This document shows positions 18,039 to 27,976 of a DNA stretch of 64,000 nucleotides, piece after piece. The notes beneath the pieces are model-generated. The model worked only from the letters and a program-made list of their open reading frames with translations. It made no database searches and was not told where the DNA came from. Origin of the DNA: Thalassospira alkalitolerans (GTDB lineage Bacteria; Pseudomonadota; Alphaproteobacteria; Rhodospirillales; Thalassospiraceae); the NCBI RefSeq assembly GCF_002115745.1, contig NZ_JFKB01000006.1, positions 186,001 to 250,000 of the forward strand, written 5' to 3'. Position 1 is the first letter of the stretch. Each line of letters starts with the position of its first letter. A program made the translations under genes and the position numbers.

Positions 18039-18305
18039 TAGGGTCAGGACCCCTTAATTTGTTTGAAATGGTCAATCAGATTTGTGCGGATACGCGAAGC
18101 AAAACTGCAGGAAGATATTTATCTTTCAAGGTATTGCGACAAAGTAGCCCGTGCAAATCCGATTGATCCACAGGACAGGTGTTATATTTGCGAACTCCGG
18201 CGTCAAATCCCTTGTTCGGGATGCCGACCCGATCAGCGGGCTTTTTCTTGGATTTCGCAAATATAACACCTGCCATTCCAAACAAATTAAGGGGTCCTGA
18301 CCCTA
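18039..18305. mobile_element. 267-bp nested inverted-repeat element (MITE-like)
   Basis: Outer arms 18039-18071 and 18273-18305 are inverted repeats of 33 bp with one mismatch, beginning TAGGGTCAGGACCCC. An inner perfect 19-bp inverted repeat (18176-18194 and 18254-18272) directly abuts the right outer arm. The outer arms carry TA at both outside edges, as expected for Tc1/mariner/IS630-type MITEs, though REP-type elements tied to Y1 transposases are an alternative. There is no transposase, and the only open frame inside looks random. The right end supplies the stop codon of the neighbouring deacylase gene. Confidence 0.7.
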
Positions 18306-19376
18306 GATAATCTCGTCTTCATCCAGCAACGGATCAGATTGCAGGTTGGTTTCAATCGCGTCCATGCGTTCCTGCACTTCCGATGATCGTTTGATCGATG
18401 CAATATGAAATAATGCATCGCCCTGATTGATAATCGGAAGGTTGGTCCGCCCGATGATCAACCCGGCATAGCGCGCCACGACTTCAACATCACTAACGCC
18501 AAACGGGTCGGAAACAGCGGCAATCACATCGCCTTCATTCACAAAGTCACCGCATTGGTTAAAGGTCCGCAAAATGCCGCCTTTCGGTGCCCGCGCCCAA
18601 TAACTGCTCGATGACTTAAACGATTTAACCCGTGATTCGCGGATCGACCGTTCGGCAATCATGCCCAGTTTGCGCATCACGCGCAAAACACCCGATACCC
18701 CGGCCCGGATCGACATTTCATCAAACCGGCGTCCTTCGCCTGCTTCATACAGCAGGATCGGCACCTCGGCTTCCTTGCCCGCCTGGCGCAATGATCCCTC
18801 GCGAAGCGGCGATGTCAGGATGATCGGCGTTCCAAAGGCCTCGGCAAATTCCATGATGGCGTCATCATCTTCATTCACCCGGACCTGCGGCAAATTAACC
18901 CGGTCCACCGCGGCGGAATGAAGGTCGATGCCAAAATCGGACCGTTCAACAATTTCCGTCAGAAAAAGATGCGCAAGCTGTGCGGCAAGCGATCCGCTGG
19001 AATTACCCGGAAAACACCGGTTAAGGTCGCGCCGATCGGGCAGGTAACGCGTATGGTTGATAAAACCAAACGCATTGACCACCGGCACCGCCAGCAACGT
19101 TCCGCGCATCGATTTCAGCACCGATGATTTCAACACCCGGCGGATAACCTCGACCCCGACAATCTCATCGCCGTGCACCGCACCGCTAACAAAAATCGTC
19201 GGCCCCGGCCGTTTGCCATGCACCACATTCACGGTCAAATTGACCGGTATGTGGTTCGACAACAGCGAAATCGGGATATCAACAATTTGCCGGGTTCCGG
19301 CCTTCACCTTGGTTCCGGCAATTTCGAAATCAGGCACCTTGACGCTTTTTTCGCCCGCTTTATTGCTCTCCGGCAC
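18303..19376 (-). CDS. Succinylglutamate desuccinylase/aspartoacylase-family deacylase (M14-like)
   Basis: A zinc carboxypeptidase-fold deacylase (357 residues). The metal motif is GAVHGDEIVG (His and Glu, about residue 70), the third ligand is in GIDLHSAA, and a catalytic-type Glu is in YEAGEG. The C-terminal third is a barrel-sandwich extension. The GTG start at 19376 lies four nucleotides after the rimK stop; the frame runs 63 nt further upstream inside rimK. The stop codon TAG belongs to the end of a MITE-like element, so the original C-terminus may have been changed; the last 20 residues are acidic and look unconserved. It is linked by operon to rimK and rimB. The substrate is unknown, but a glutamyl amide is attractive. 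Confidence 0.8.
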   Translation of the reverse strand: MPESNKAGEKSVKVPDFEIAGTKVKAGTRQIVDIPISLLSNHIPVNLTVNVVHGKRPGPTIFVSGAVHGDEIVGVEVIRRVLKSSVLKSMRGTLLAVPVVNAFGFINHTRYLPDRRDLNRCFPGNSSGSLAAQLAHLFLTEIVERSDFGIDLHSAAVDRVNLPQVRVNEDDDAIMEFAEAFGTPIILTSPLREGSLRQAGKEAEVPILLYEAGEGRRFDEMSIRAGVSGVLRVMRKLGMIAERSIRESRVKSFKSSSSYWARAPKGGILRTFNQCGDFVNEGDVIAAVSDPFGVSDVEVVARYAGLIIGRTNLPIINQGDALFHIASIKRSSEVQERMDAIETNLQSDPLLDEDEII

Positions 19377-19380
19377 GATG

Positions 19381-20286
19381 CTAGCCCTTACCCTTTGTCC
19401 GCACCTTGCCCGGGCGGCAATCTTTTTCCATGAAGTCAATGATCATACCGGCAATATCAAGGCCCGTCGCGCCTTCAATACCTTCAAGCCCCGGCGACGA
19501 ATTGACTTCCATCACCACCGGCCCGTGATTGGACCGCAGGATATCAACACCACACACATTTAACCCCATCGCCTTGGCGGCTTCAACCGCCGTCGTGCGT
19601 TCCTGGGCTGTGATTTTGATCGTGCGTGCCGATCCGCCGCGATGAATGTTTGATCTGAAATCACCCGGCGCGCCGGTCCGTTCCATGCTGGCGATAACCT
19701 TGCCGCCAACCACAAAACACCGAATATCGCTGTTACCGGCTTCCTTGATGAATTCCTGCACCATGATGTCAACATTGGCCCCCCGGAAGGCCTCGATCAC
19801 CGATTTCGCCGATTTTTCGGTTTCCCCCAGAACCACACCAATTCCCTGGGTGCCTTCCAAAAGCTTGATCACGACCGGCGCACCGCCAACGATTTTCAAC
19901 AATTCGTCGGTTTTTTTCGGATCATGGCCAAACGCCGTTACCGGCAGGCCAATGCCCCGGCGCGACAGGATCTGCAACGACCGCAATTTATCGCGCGACC
20001 GGCCAATCGCCACCGATTCGTTAAGCGGATAAACCCCCATCATTTCAAACTGGCGCAAAACAGCCAGTCCGAAAAATGTCACCGACACACCGATACGCGG
20101 AATAACCGCATCGTAATCGTCCAGCGTCCGGCCATTGTAATAAATCGCCGGTTTACTGGACGTAATGTTCATCGTCGCCCGCAGGGTGTTAATCACATCA
20201 ATTTCGTGGCCGCGCAGTTCGGCGGCTTCCACCAGCCGCTTGTGCGAATACAAATTCGGATTGCGCGCCATCATTGCGATTTTCAT
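19381..20286 (-). CDS. rimK: RimK-type ATP-grasp glutamate ligase
   Basis: 301 residues, full length for RimK. The ATP-grasp core shows [16 protein letters not shown] (nucleotide loop), [21 protein letters not shown], and the metal site [14 protein letters not shown]. RimK adds glutamates to the C-terminus of ribosomal protein S6 and can make poly-alpha-glutamate. It lies between rimB (92 nt upstream) and the deacylase gene (4-nt gap), so all three are probably cotranscribed. Confidence 0.92.
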   Translation of the reverse strand: MKIAMMARNPNLYSHKRLVEAAELRGHEIDVINTLRATMNITSSKPAIYYNGRTLDDYDAVIPRIGVSVTFFGLAVLRQFEMMGVYPLNESVAIGRSRDKLRSLQILSRRGIGLPVTAFGHDPKKTDELLKIVGGAPVVIKLLEGTQGIGVVLGETEKSAKSVIEAFRGANVDIMVQEFIKEAGNSDIRCFVVGGKVIASMERTGAPGDFRSNIHRGGSARTIKITAQERTTAVEAAKAMGLNVCGVDILRSNHGPVVMEVNSSPGLEGIEGATGLDIAGMIIDFMEKDCRPGKVRTKGKG

Positions 20287-20378
20287 GAGAAAAACTCCCT
20301 GAGAAAAGGTTATCGACTATCGAGGGGTATGCAGGCGACGCCAGAGGATACCAAGGTCGTCCGGTGGTGCCGTTCGGC

Positions 20379-20912
20379 TTATTCAACGTCTGATTTTCCG
20401 GCCGTATAGACCGTTTCGGCTTGACCTGCGAGATAAGATTTCGTCGGCAGCACTAAAAACCTTCCGGCCTTCATCGCGGTGCGTCCCAAAAGCATGGGAA
20501 AGCCCATTAAGGACCGGTTTGCCAATGTCATTTCGACTTTCAGGTGATGTGCCCCGATGCCGATATGTGTGCTGATCACGATCCGTTCATCGGTTTCGCC
20601 GTTTGAACTGCGAATCTCGCGAATATCAACAAGTGGTGCCTCGCACTTTACCCGCGGATGCCCGTCACCGCGATAATGGGGCAACACGAATTTGACGAAC
20701 TTTCCGCCGTCTTTCGTAACCACCTTAACATCTAATGCGTGCAAGGACGAGGTCCGCGCCCCGGTATCGACCTTTGCCTTGATCAGTGGCACATCAAAAT
20801 CGGGCAAAGATACCCATTCGCGCCAGCCCAGAACATGACCGCTTTCAATAAGCGCATCCGTCTTGCTTTTCAGGCTGATTTTGGCTTTGGATTTAAGGGG
20901 TCGAACGATCAT
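20379..20912 (-). CDS. rimB: RimK-associated retropepsin-like protease (RimB, DUF785 family)
   Basis: About 177 residues. The single active-site motif KVDTGARTSSLHA (about residue 50) is the DTG of retropepsin-like aspartic proteases. Databases often call this family ATP-dependent zinc protease, a label the sequence does not support since no zinc motif is seen. RMG and DUF785 homologues sit beside rimK in many bacteria and modulate it. The ATG at 20912 gives a basic N-terminus (MIVRPLKSKAK). Confidence 0.82.
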   Translation of the reverse strand: MIVRPLKSKAKISLKSKTDALIESGHVLGWREWVSLPDFDVPLIKAKVDTGARTSSLHALDVKVVTKDGGKFVKFVLPHYRGDGHPRVKCEAPLVDIREIRSSNGETDERIVISTHIGIGAHHLKVEMTLANRSLMGFPMLLGRTAMKAGRFLVLPTKSYLAGQAETVYTAGKSDVE

Positions 20913-21042
20913 GGGCGAGGTCCGCAACGCTAATGGCAGAACATTTTTACGCGACCCTGCCGGGGTTGATCCGTTTTAGGAGATGTTAGAATGGGGACTG
21001 TAAACCCCAACTACAACAGACGTTTCTCAATTAATTCGATTT

Positions 21043-21768
21043 TTATTGGCCGTCCATCACGGACCGAACCAATGGTAACGTCACCGCGCGTTTTTCGGCC
21101 AATGCCTGACGATCAATTGCCGCCACCAAATCGGCCAATGCAACAAAGGATCTTTCGATCCGCGGCAGGATATAGGCAATGATTTGCGGGCTGGCCGGGA
21201 TTTGCCGATCCGAAAACAATTTGATCAAAAGCCCGACCATCAATTCATCATCGGGCGGGGAAATTTCGCAGACCAGTGCCGCCCCCAAACGCGATTTCAA
21301 ATCCGGCAAATCAACTTTCCAGCGCGCCGGGGGCTGTTGCGCTGTCATCAACATATGCCCGCCGCGTTCTTTGAGCATGTTGTAAAGATGAAAACACACG
21401 GTTTCATCAAGACCCGCATCAGCATCTTCAATCACAAGGCCCTGGGCATCCCCCAAAAGAACATCCGGGTTTGCCCCGACAAGATCACGCCCCAAAACAC
21501 TCCGGGCTGCTGATCGTGCCCGCCAGACTTCCGCCAGATGGCTTTTGCCCGATCCCCTTGGCCCATAAAGGCAAAGTGCCGGTACAGGCCAATCTGGCCA
21601 ATGATCGATCCAGGCAACAGCTTCGCGGTTACATTTGGCGACCATGAAATCGGCCCGCCCCAATGCCGGGCGCAGCTCCAGCGCAAGCGGCAATTGCTGC
21701 GGCGCGGCGTTCGGCAATCCGCCCTGCGGATCGTTTTCCGGGTCGCGGGCCGTCACATCAGATGCCAT
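21043..21768 (-). CDS. hdaA: HdaA, DnaA-related replication-control ATPase
   Basis: A DnaA-AAA-like protein of about 241 residues without the DnaA DNA-binding domain. It has the clamp-binding motif QLPLALEL near the N-terminus, a P-loop GPRGSGKSH, and Walker-B-like LVIEDAD. With the beta clamp it stimulates DnaA-ATP hydrolysis and stops over-initiation in alphaproteobacteria. The start could also be GTG 21789, seven nucleotides after the perM stop. It follows DUF2066 and perM on the same strand. Confidence 0.85.
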   Translation of the reverse strand: MASDVTARDPENDPQGGLPNAAPQQLPLALELRPALGRADFMVAKCNREAVAWIDHWPDWPVPALCLYGPRGSGKSHLAEVWRARSAARSVLGRDLVGANPDVLLGDAQGLVIEDADAGLDETVCFHLYNMLKERGGHMLMTAQQPPARWKVDLPDLKSRLGAALVCEISPPDDELMVGLLIKLFSDRQIPASPQIIAYILPRIERSFVALADLVAAIDRQALAEKRAVTLPLVRSVMDGQ

Positions 21769-21796
21769 CTTTTTGGTCGCGCGGGTCACTATATTT

Positions 21797-22912
21797 TCAA
21801 CTCTTCGCGTCTTCTGTCGGTTCTTGCAACGATGTGTGTCGTGCCTGATCCGAGCCATGATCATATAAACGACTACTCAGATACTGCCTTAATCCATAAC
21901 GCACAAGCACGCCGATCACCGCCGCCACCGGAACCGCAAGCATCACGCCCAGCAATCCAAATACGGCACCGCCCGCCAGCAAGGCAAACATCACCCACAC
22001 CGCATGCAGCCCGACCTTGTCCCCGACCAGTTTCGGCGTCAGGAAATTACCTTCCAGCAATTGCCCGATCCCAAACACCATCGCGACAAGTGCCAAATCA
22101 ACACTTGGCCCAAATTGCGCAAGCGCAACCCCCATACCAATCGCAAATCCGGCAATCATCCCGAAATACGGCACAAACGATACAAGCCCGGTCATCAACC
22201 CGATGACAAAGCCAAACTCCAACCCGACAAAGGTCAGGCCAATCGCATAAAACAGGCCCAGCAACAGGCAAACTGTCGCCTGCCCGCGCACAAATCCGGC
22301 CAGTGTTTCATCAATTTCAGATGCGCATTGGCGGATATCCTTGGCAGATCGTCGCGGCAGATATCCATCAATCTTGGCAACGATCTTGTCCCAATCGCGC
22401 AACAGGTAAAATGACACCACCGGGGTAATGAACAACAGGCTGATGAAGTTCAACAATGCCAAACCGCCCGACAACACATTGGTCAGGATATTACCAACCC
22501 ATTTGATCGCGGTTGCTGTCTGGCCTTTGACCGAATCCGATATGCCAGCAAGCGTTTCAGGCGCGATCCGATCGACAATATGCTGCACATACGGGCCAAC
22601 CGTTATCCGCAACGCATCAACATAGCCCGGCAATCTTTCAAGGAAACCGGCAAGCTGGCTGCCGATCATCGGCACGACCAGCAACAGAACAAAGATAAAC
22701 ACCAGGAAGAACAGGAACGTGATGATCGTTGTCGCCACAGTCCGGTTAAACCCGCGTTCTTCCAGCCGGTCTGCCAGCGGATCAAGGAAATAGGCAATCG
22801 CCATCCCGGCCACAAATGGCAACAGGATCCCGGAAAACAGCCAAACCAGAAAAAAGAAGCCGACGACAAAAATCAGCCAGAAACGTGCCTGCTGCCGAAA
22901 AGTCATATCCAC
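21797..22912 (-). CDS. perM: AI-2E/PerM-family membrane transporter
   Basis: 371 residues. The family pattern is present: two N-terminal membrane helices, a conserved loop, a large amphipathic middle part, and three to four C-terminal helices with the signature FGFVIGLMTGLVSFVPYFG. The family contains AI-2 exporters and Na+/H+ antiporters, so substrate cannot be assigned. It is next to hdaA as in other alphaproteobacteria, probably in one operon. Confidence 0.88.
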   Translation of the reverse strand: MDMTFRQQARFWLIFVVGFFFLVWLFSGILLPFVAGMAIAYFLDPLADRLEERGFNRTVATTIITFLFFLVFIFVLLLVVPMIGSQLAGFLERLPGYVDALRITVGPYVQHIVDRIAPETLAGISDSVKGQTATAIKWVGNILTNVLSGGLALLNFISLLFITPVVSFYLLRDWDKIVAKIDGYLPRRSAKDIRQCASEIDETLAGFVRGQATVCLLLGLFYAIGLTFVGLEFGFVIGLMTGLVSFVPYFGMIAGFAIGMGVALAQFGPSVDLALVAMVFGIGQLLEGNFLTPKLVGDKVGLHAVWVMFALLAGGAVFGLLGVMLAVPVAAVIGVLVRYGLRQYLSSRLYDHGSDQARHTSLQEPTEDAKS

Positions 22913-22952
22913 TTATTCCTTCGCTTGCGCTGAAATCAGGTCATGAATGAAC

Positions 22953-24077
22953 CTAACCGCCGGTCGACAAACCCTGCAACCGGTCGGTTCCGGCGGGCTG
23001 AATAAACCACAAATCACCCATCTGGCTCAGGCTAAGATTCTGCTGTGCCAAGGCGGTGCGCAATTGCTCGACCGATCCGACATATTCAAGCGCCAATTGC
23101 ACTTCGCGCCGCGACATCGCCACAACGCGGCTGGCGCGGACCACCGGCAAATCAAAAATCCGGCTCTCGATCTTGGCCCAATCGGCAAGGCCGGTAATCG
23201 GAACAAACACCATCAAGGTCCCGCCAGTGCCATAATTGATCAGGTTCGCCCGTTTCCAGCCATCTGCGATCTGGTCCTGCACGCTCTTGGCGGCTCGAAC
23301 CAGCGTCTCATTCAGACTTTCACCGGCAACCGTTGTTTCGCGCACGCCAAAAATCTGCGGCGCGCCGCTTGGCTCATAACGTGTTGCGGTAACGTCAACA
23401 ACCTCCGCCCCGGCATCCCCGGTAACGGTCGCGCTGGCAACCACGGAGACATTCGCCCCGTATCGACGCGCCAGATTGTTCAAACGATCCATCGCACCAT
23501 TTTCGGCCTGCTCGGCGGAAACGGTTCCGATATCCTGCAAATCGCCAATCGGCGCCTTGATCGGCACCAGACCACTGGTCGCGACATTGCGGCTCCAGAT
23601 ATCGCGCCAGGGATTGGGATCATCCCACAGGCTGATATAGCCGCCCGAATGATAGACCGGCACAATGATCACCGGTTTGGATTGGACTTCGGCAAAGGAA
23701 ACATCGCGGAACCGCATATAATTGCGAAGCTCGGTTTCCTTGAACCGCACCGTCATATCGGCGATATAACGCACCGACGATGTTTTCTCGTTCGATACAC
23801 CGAAATCGCGGACCATATTGTTGATATCGGATTGATTAGGCGTGCCAAGGCGGCTGCGATCTTCTGGCAAGGCCAGACGCGCGACGATTTCATCAAAGGC
23901 GCGGCGTTGACCAATGGCAAGCGCCTGATCACGCGCAGCCGCGGCTGTTTCCGCACTTTCATCAACATGCACCCCCGATACCGTAAAGATATCCTGTGCA
24001 AATGCCGGAAAAGACAATGACGCCGAAACACCGACGATCCCCGCCAGCAACCTGATTTTTCTAAATCCTCTAAGCAC
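22953..24077 (-). CDS. DUF2066 exported protein
   Basis: 375 residues. GTG 24077 has AAAGAGG six nucleotides upstream and starts VLRGFRKIRLLAGIVGVS, a signal peptide ending AFAQD; the ATG at 24095 has no ribosome site. The mature protein matches DUF2066, with the typical opening FTVSGVHVDESAETAAAARDQA and a later QLALEYVGSVEQL block. Function unknown, periplasmic or envelope by location. It precedes perM and hdaA on the same strand and diverges from purM. Confidence 0.8.
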   Translation of the reverse strand: MLRGFRKIRLLAGIVGVSASLSFPAFAQDIFTVSGVHVDESAETAAAARDQALAIGQRRAFDEIVARLALPEDRSRLGTPNQSDINNMVRDFGVSNEKTSSVRYIADMTVRFKETELRNYMRFRDVSFAEVQSKPVIIVPVYHSGGYISLWDDPNPWRDIWSRNVATSGLVPIKAPIGDLQDIGTVSAEQAENGAMDRLNNLARRYGANVSVVASATVTGDAGAEVVDVTATRYEPSGAPQIFGVRETTVAGESLNETLVRAAKSVQDQIADGWKRANLINYGTGGTLMVFVPITGLADWAKIESRIFDLPVVRASRVVAMSRREVQLALEYVGSVEQLRTALAQQNLSLSQMGDLWFIQPAGTDRLQGLSTGG

Positions 24078-24478
24078 GTTTGCCTCTTTGCCCATTTTAT
24101 GATGGTTCAATGCTCTTTGTGGCATGTACCGGGGTTTTATTCCATGAATATGATTGCATTGTGGTGCCTGCCCCCAAGCATTCTGGAAAGAAAACCCTCC
24201 CATGCGCAGCTGATCATTGCATATTGCCCACGTTTGAGTATTTTCGGGCCAGCGGAAATTATCAAGCCCGCGTTTTTTATCAGCACGACGCACTCGCCGT
24301 GATCCTTGATCTGATTAAAGGCGTCACTATGGCGGTATGACCGGGGTCTATGGCTTTGCCAAACCCGGAACATCGCCCAAAGCGTCACAGCGGTGACACT
24401 TTAAAGTCGGTGCGTCCTGATAAAAAACGCGGGTTTCCCGCTTTGTTTTATCCATGCGCTTAAGCCGAGGATCACCGA
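24078..24478. other. Divergent DUF2066/purM spacer
   Basis: 401 bp without a gene I can support. It holds GTCAC-N4-GTGAC (24384-24397), a possible operator. A terminator-like hairpin GCGGG-TTT-CCCGC followed by TTTGTTTT (24429-24449), about 30 nt before purM, could attenuate purMN. No known purine riboswitch consensus is visible. Confidence 0.45.
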
Positions 24479-25552
24479 ATGACCACCTCCAACGGCCTTA
24501 CCTATAAGGACTCCGGTGTCGATATTGATGCTGGCAATGCCCTTGTCGATGCCATCAAACCGCTGGCCAAAGCAACCACGCGTACCGGTGTGACCGGTGG
24601 TCTGGGGGGATTCGGCGCTTTGTTCGACCTCAAAGCCGCCGGGTATAACGATCCGGTTCTGGTATCTTGCACCGATGGTGTCGGCACCAAGCTCAAAGTC
24701 GCCTTCTTGGCTGACAAGCACGATACCGTCGGCATCGACCTTGTCGCCATGAGTGTCAATGACCTTGTCGTTCAGGGCGCAGAACCGCTTTTGTTCCTTG
24801 ATTACTTCGCCACCGGCAAACTCGCTGTCGATAAGGCAACCGACGTTGTCGCTGGCATTGCCGAGGGCTGCAAACAGGCTGGCTGTGCCTTGATCGGCGG
24901 CGAAACGGCCGAAATGCCGGGCATGTATGCCGACGGCGAATATGATCTGGCCGGTTTCGCGGTTGGTGCGGCGGAACGCGGTGAACTGCTGGATGGCAGC
25001 ACCGTTGCCGAAGGCGATGTGATCCTTGGCCTGGCCTCAAGTGGTGTGCATTCCAACGGCTATTCGCTGGTCCGCAAGGTTGTTGACCGCGCCGGTCTTG
25101 GTTACGCCGATGATGCCCCGTTCGCGCCGGGCAAAAAAGTCGGCGAGGCCCTGCTGGAACCGACCAAGATTTATGTCAAAAGCTGTCTGGCGGCGCATAA
25201 GGCCGGTCTGGTCAAGGCATTTGCCCATATTACCGGTGGCGGTTTGACCGAAAACGTCCCGCGTGTTCTGCCTGAAAACCTGACCGCTGTTTTTGATGCC
25301 AATGGCTGGGAATTCCTGCCGATCTTTAAATGGCTGTCCAAAGAAGGCGGCATTCCGTCGGTTGAAATGGCACGCACCTTTAACTGCGGCATTGGCATGT
25401 GCGTTGTGGTTCCGGCCGATAAAGCCGACGAAGCCGAAGCCTTGCTGCGCGAACACGGCGAAACCGTCAGCCAGATCGGTGTGATCGGCCCGCGTGCCGG
25501 GGATGGCCCACAGGTCATCATCAAAAACATGGGCGTTGCATGGGAAAAGTAA
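24479..25552 (+). CDS. purM: Phosphoribosylformylglycinamidine cyclo-ligase (AIR synthetase)
   Basis: Fifth step of purine synthesis: ATP-dependent closure of FGAM to AIR. The 357 residues show [20 protein letters not shown] at the N-terminus, the ATP loop GGFGALFDL, and the PurM signatures [15 protein letters not shown] and [16 protein letters not shown] precedes the ATG. It overlaps purN by 13 nt, so they are translationally coupled. Confidence 0.97.
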   Translation: MTTSNGLTYKDSGVDIDAGNALVDAIKPLAKATTRTGVTGGLGGFGALFDLKAAGYNDPVLVSCTDGVGTKLKVAFLADKHDTVGIDLVAMSVNDLVVQGAEPLLFLDYFATGKLAVDKATDVVAGIAEGCKQAGCALIGGETAEMPGMYADGEYDLAGFAVGAAERGELLDGSTVAEGDVILGLASSGVHSNGYSLVRKVVDRAGLGYADDAPFAPGKKVGEALLEPTKIYVKSCLAAHKAGLVKAFAHITGGGLTENVPRVLPENLTAVFDANGWEFLPIFKWLSKEGGIPSVEMARTFNCGIGMCVVVPADKADEAEALLREHGETVSQIGVIGPRAGDGPQVIIKNMGVAWEK

Positions 25553-26214
25553 CGCCCTTAAAGCTCGCCGTTCTGGTTTCGGGCGGCGGGTCCAACCTTC
25601 AGGCCATCATTGATGCCTGCAAGGCATCTGATTACCCGGCCGAAATCGTTCTGGTGTTTTCCAACCAGCTTGACGCTGGCGGGCTTGACCGCGGCCGTAC
25701 TGCGGGTATCCGGACCGAAGCAATTTCGCACAAAGGCTATGCTGGCGGCCGCGAGGCCTATGACACCGCCGTCAGTGCATTGATCGAAGAAACCGGGGCT
25801 GATCTTGTCGTGCTGGCGGGGTATCTGCGCTTGGTCAGCACCAGCTTTGTCCAACGCTGGCAAGGCCGATTGATCAATATCCACCCGTCGCTTCTGCCCA
25901 GTTTCAAGGGCCTGCATGTCCATCAGGCCGCCCTTGATGCCGGGGTCAAGTTTACCGGCTGCACCGTGCATTACGTGGTGCCAGAGGTCGATTCCGGCCC
26001 GATCATCGCCCAGGCCGTCGTCCCGGTCCTGCCCGGTGATGATGCGGGAACACTCGCCCAGCGCATCCTTAAACAGGAACACCGCATCTATCCACAGGTG
26101 ATCCGCTGGATCGCCGAAGGCCGCGTTTCAACCAATGATGCCGGTATCGTCACCATCGCCGATGCCACCGCCCCCGACTTCGCACAAATCAACCCGGTGC
26201 CTGAACCGAATTGA
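25540..26214 (+). CDS. purN: Phosphoribosylglycinamide formyltransferase
   Basis: Transfers formyl from 10-formyl-THF to GAR. The 224 residues show the N-terminal loop [13 protein letters not shown], catalytic Asn/His in [12 protein letters not shown], and the Asp in [13 protein letters not shown]. The start inside the purM 3' end, and the shared transcript, follow the common purMN arrangement. Confidence 0.96.
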   Translation: MGKVTPLKLAVLVSGGGSNLQAIIDACKASDYPAEIVLVFSNQLDAGGLDRGRTAGIRTEAISHKGYAGGREAYDTAVSALIEETGADLVVLAGYLRLVSTSFVQRWQGRLINIHPSLLPSFKGLHVHQAALDAGVKFTGCTVHYVVPEVDSGPIIAQAVVPVLPGDDAGTLAQRILKQEHRIYPQVIRWIAEGRVSTNDAGIVTIADATAPDFAQINPVPEPN

Positions 26215-26248
26215 CTGCGCCTGTGGCGGGCGTTCCACAAATGGTTTT

Positions 26249-26279
26249 AAGGGGTGGGCAAATGTCCGCCCCTTTTTTT
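26249..26279 (+). terminator. Terminator after purMN
   Basis: AAGGGG / CCCCTT stem continued by GGGC / GTCC with wobble pairs, an AAAT loop and seven T. Confidence 0.85.
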
Positions 26280-26305
26280 ATGTGCCCCAAACATGCCCCA
26301 ACCGG

Positions 26306-27811
26306 TTAGTTCCCGCTCAGCGCTTTAAACTGCGCATCACACATTTTCTTCAGACTGTCGGGCAGCTTGGCATTTTCCTTATCCGTGGAATAATCCGCAC
26401 AAAGTCCCAATGCCTTCAATGTCACATCACGGTCTTTCGCGGCAACCTGCTGCGCCAGAATTTCTTTTTCGGCTGTCATCCGCTGAACCCGAAGATTGGT
26501 GCTTAAACTGACAAGCTGTTTGACCTTGTCAGGATCGGCCAGAACCTTTTTACAGGTATCAATCAGCGGCGATGAAAAATTTGCGCCGCTAACCCCGACC
26601 AAGGCCGCCGCACCTGATCCGCGGGCCGATTTCAATCGAACCAACTCTTGTTGCGCCAAAGCAAGATCCCTTTTTTGATCCATCAGATCGCTCTGACTGG
26701 CGGTACGCTCACTTTCCGGAAGCAGCAAATCAGCGGAAGTCTTGGCAACTTCTTTGTCAAGCCTCTCAACAAATTCCTCCTGATCTGCTATCTGCGCATC
26801 AAGCTCGGCAAAAACCACATCAAACGAATTCTCCTTTACGGCGGCCAATTGCTCTGCCCGCTCTGCAAGCGTCGGCGCATAATCAAGCGCTGAAATACAG
26901 GCATCAATCAAAGTGCCGCTCTGATCATCGGAAATGAAATTCTGCTGAATGCGTTCAAGTGTACGGGCGATTTCCACCCGATGCTCCGAATTGATCGCAA
27001 CCGTCGCTCCGCCGGGCACCGAAACCGGTCCCGAAACCGCCGCCCCACTGCCCTTGAACGCATAAAGCAGGTTCATCCCCTGCCGGGCGGCGACAAGCTC
27101 GGTCTGTTTGGCCACAACATCATAACGCGCAGCTTCGCGTTCGCCTTCCTTGATATTGGCACTGTCTTTGGCCAGAACCGCCTTTTCGTGATCAACTGCC
27201 GCCTGATAAGCCTTTTGCGCAGCCGCCAATTCGGTGCGCGCCTTTTCAATGTCTTCTTCGCTGCCGGTCGTGCCCCCGCCATAGGATGCATTGCCGCCCA
27301 GTGCCGCCAAATCACGGCCAAACGCCCCGGCGGCCATTTCCCCCATCATCAAGGACACCATCTTGCGATCAAGCTTGCTCAGCCGGACTGAATAGGTCGT
27401 GGCACTGACCGCGCCATTGGCATAGCTGCGGCACAAATCAGAAAATTCGTCGCGCAATAACATCACCGTCGCCAGCCGCTCCCCAAGCTGGGCAATGCTT
27501 TCGACCGATGAATGACCAACTTGCGCCCCAACTTCATCGCCACTTGAAAGGCTGACATTGGCCGCTGCACTCAAACTTTCCGAAAGGGCTTTGGCAATAT
27601 CGGGACTGGGCTCCGGGCACACCACATGCTCTGGGCTAATAAAACCACGGACCTGATGCCCCTTCACATCACGGTCAATCGTCAACCGGCTGGCTGCATC
27701 CGACACCACGATCTGATCCTGCGTCGATTTGACGGTTTTAACCTGAATCCCCCCACCGCACCCCGATACCGTTAAAACCGCAACCAAGGCCGATGCCACT
27801 CCGATCCGCAT
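26306..27811 (-). CDS. Coiled-coil lipoprotein, function unknown
   Basis: No family recognised. ATG 27811 begins MRIGVASALVAVLTVSGC, a clear lipoprotein signal (lipobox VSGC); the frame extends 42 codons upstream without a better start. The 501 residues are mostly helical, with long Ala/Glu/Lys-rich stretches (about 190-260 and 330-420) that look like coiled coils. Six cysteines occur after the lipid Cys, in the pattern HVVCPEPS, DLCRSY, DACISAL, DTCKKV, GLCADY and KMCDAQ. This suggests disulfides in the periplasm. It diverges from the small exported protein gene at 27977. Confidence 0.6.
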   Translation of the reverse strand: MRIGVASALVAVLTVSGCGGGIQVKTVKSTQDQIVVSDAASRLTIDRDVKGHQVRGFISPEHVVCPEPSPDIAKALSESLSAAANVSLSSGDEVGAQVGHSSVESIAQLGERLATVMLLRDEFSDLCRSYANGAVSATTYSVRLSKLDRKMVSLMMGEMAAGAFGRDLAALGGNASYGGGTTGSEEDIEKARTELAAAQKAYQAAVDHEKAVLAKDSANIKEGEREAARYDVVAKQTELVAARQGMNLLYAFKGSGAAVSGPVSVPGGATVAINSEHRVEIARTLERIQQNFISDDQSGTLIDACISALDYAPTLAERAEQLAAVKENSFDVVFAELDAQIADQEEFVERLDKEVAKTSADLLLPESERTASQSDLMDQKRDLALAQQELVRLKSARGSGAAALVGVSGANFSSPLIDTCKKVLADPDKVKQLVSLSTNLRVQRMTAEKEILAQQVAAKDRDVTLKALGLCADYSTDKENAKLPDSLKKMCDAQFKALSGN

Positions 27812-27976
27812 TGTCTTGCCCCCAAACCCCCAAGTTGAAACATGCAAAAACATTAATTCAATCCAAGATAGAATATCAAGGGAAAATACCGACATCAAAA
27901 CCCGGTCTCTCGGCCATAATATGCCCTTTTTTGCCAATCATTCTTGCCTTCCCGTCCCCTAACCGGCTGATCTCAG

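Noticed and set aside
18195..18250. tRNA-like text (CAAATCCC and a terminator-like tail) inside the element
   Set aside because: No acceptor stem, anticodon arm or full T-arm consensus could be built.
18063..18266. Open frame of 67 codons inside the inverted-repeat element
   Set aside because: No ribosome site, random-looking composition, and it reads through the palindromic arms; not a transposase.
24080..24340. 86-codon frame in the DUF2066/purM spacer
   Set aside because: No ribosome site, overlaps the DUF2066 leader, no protein-like pattern.
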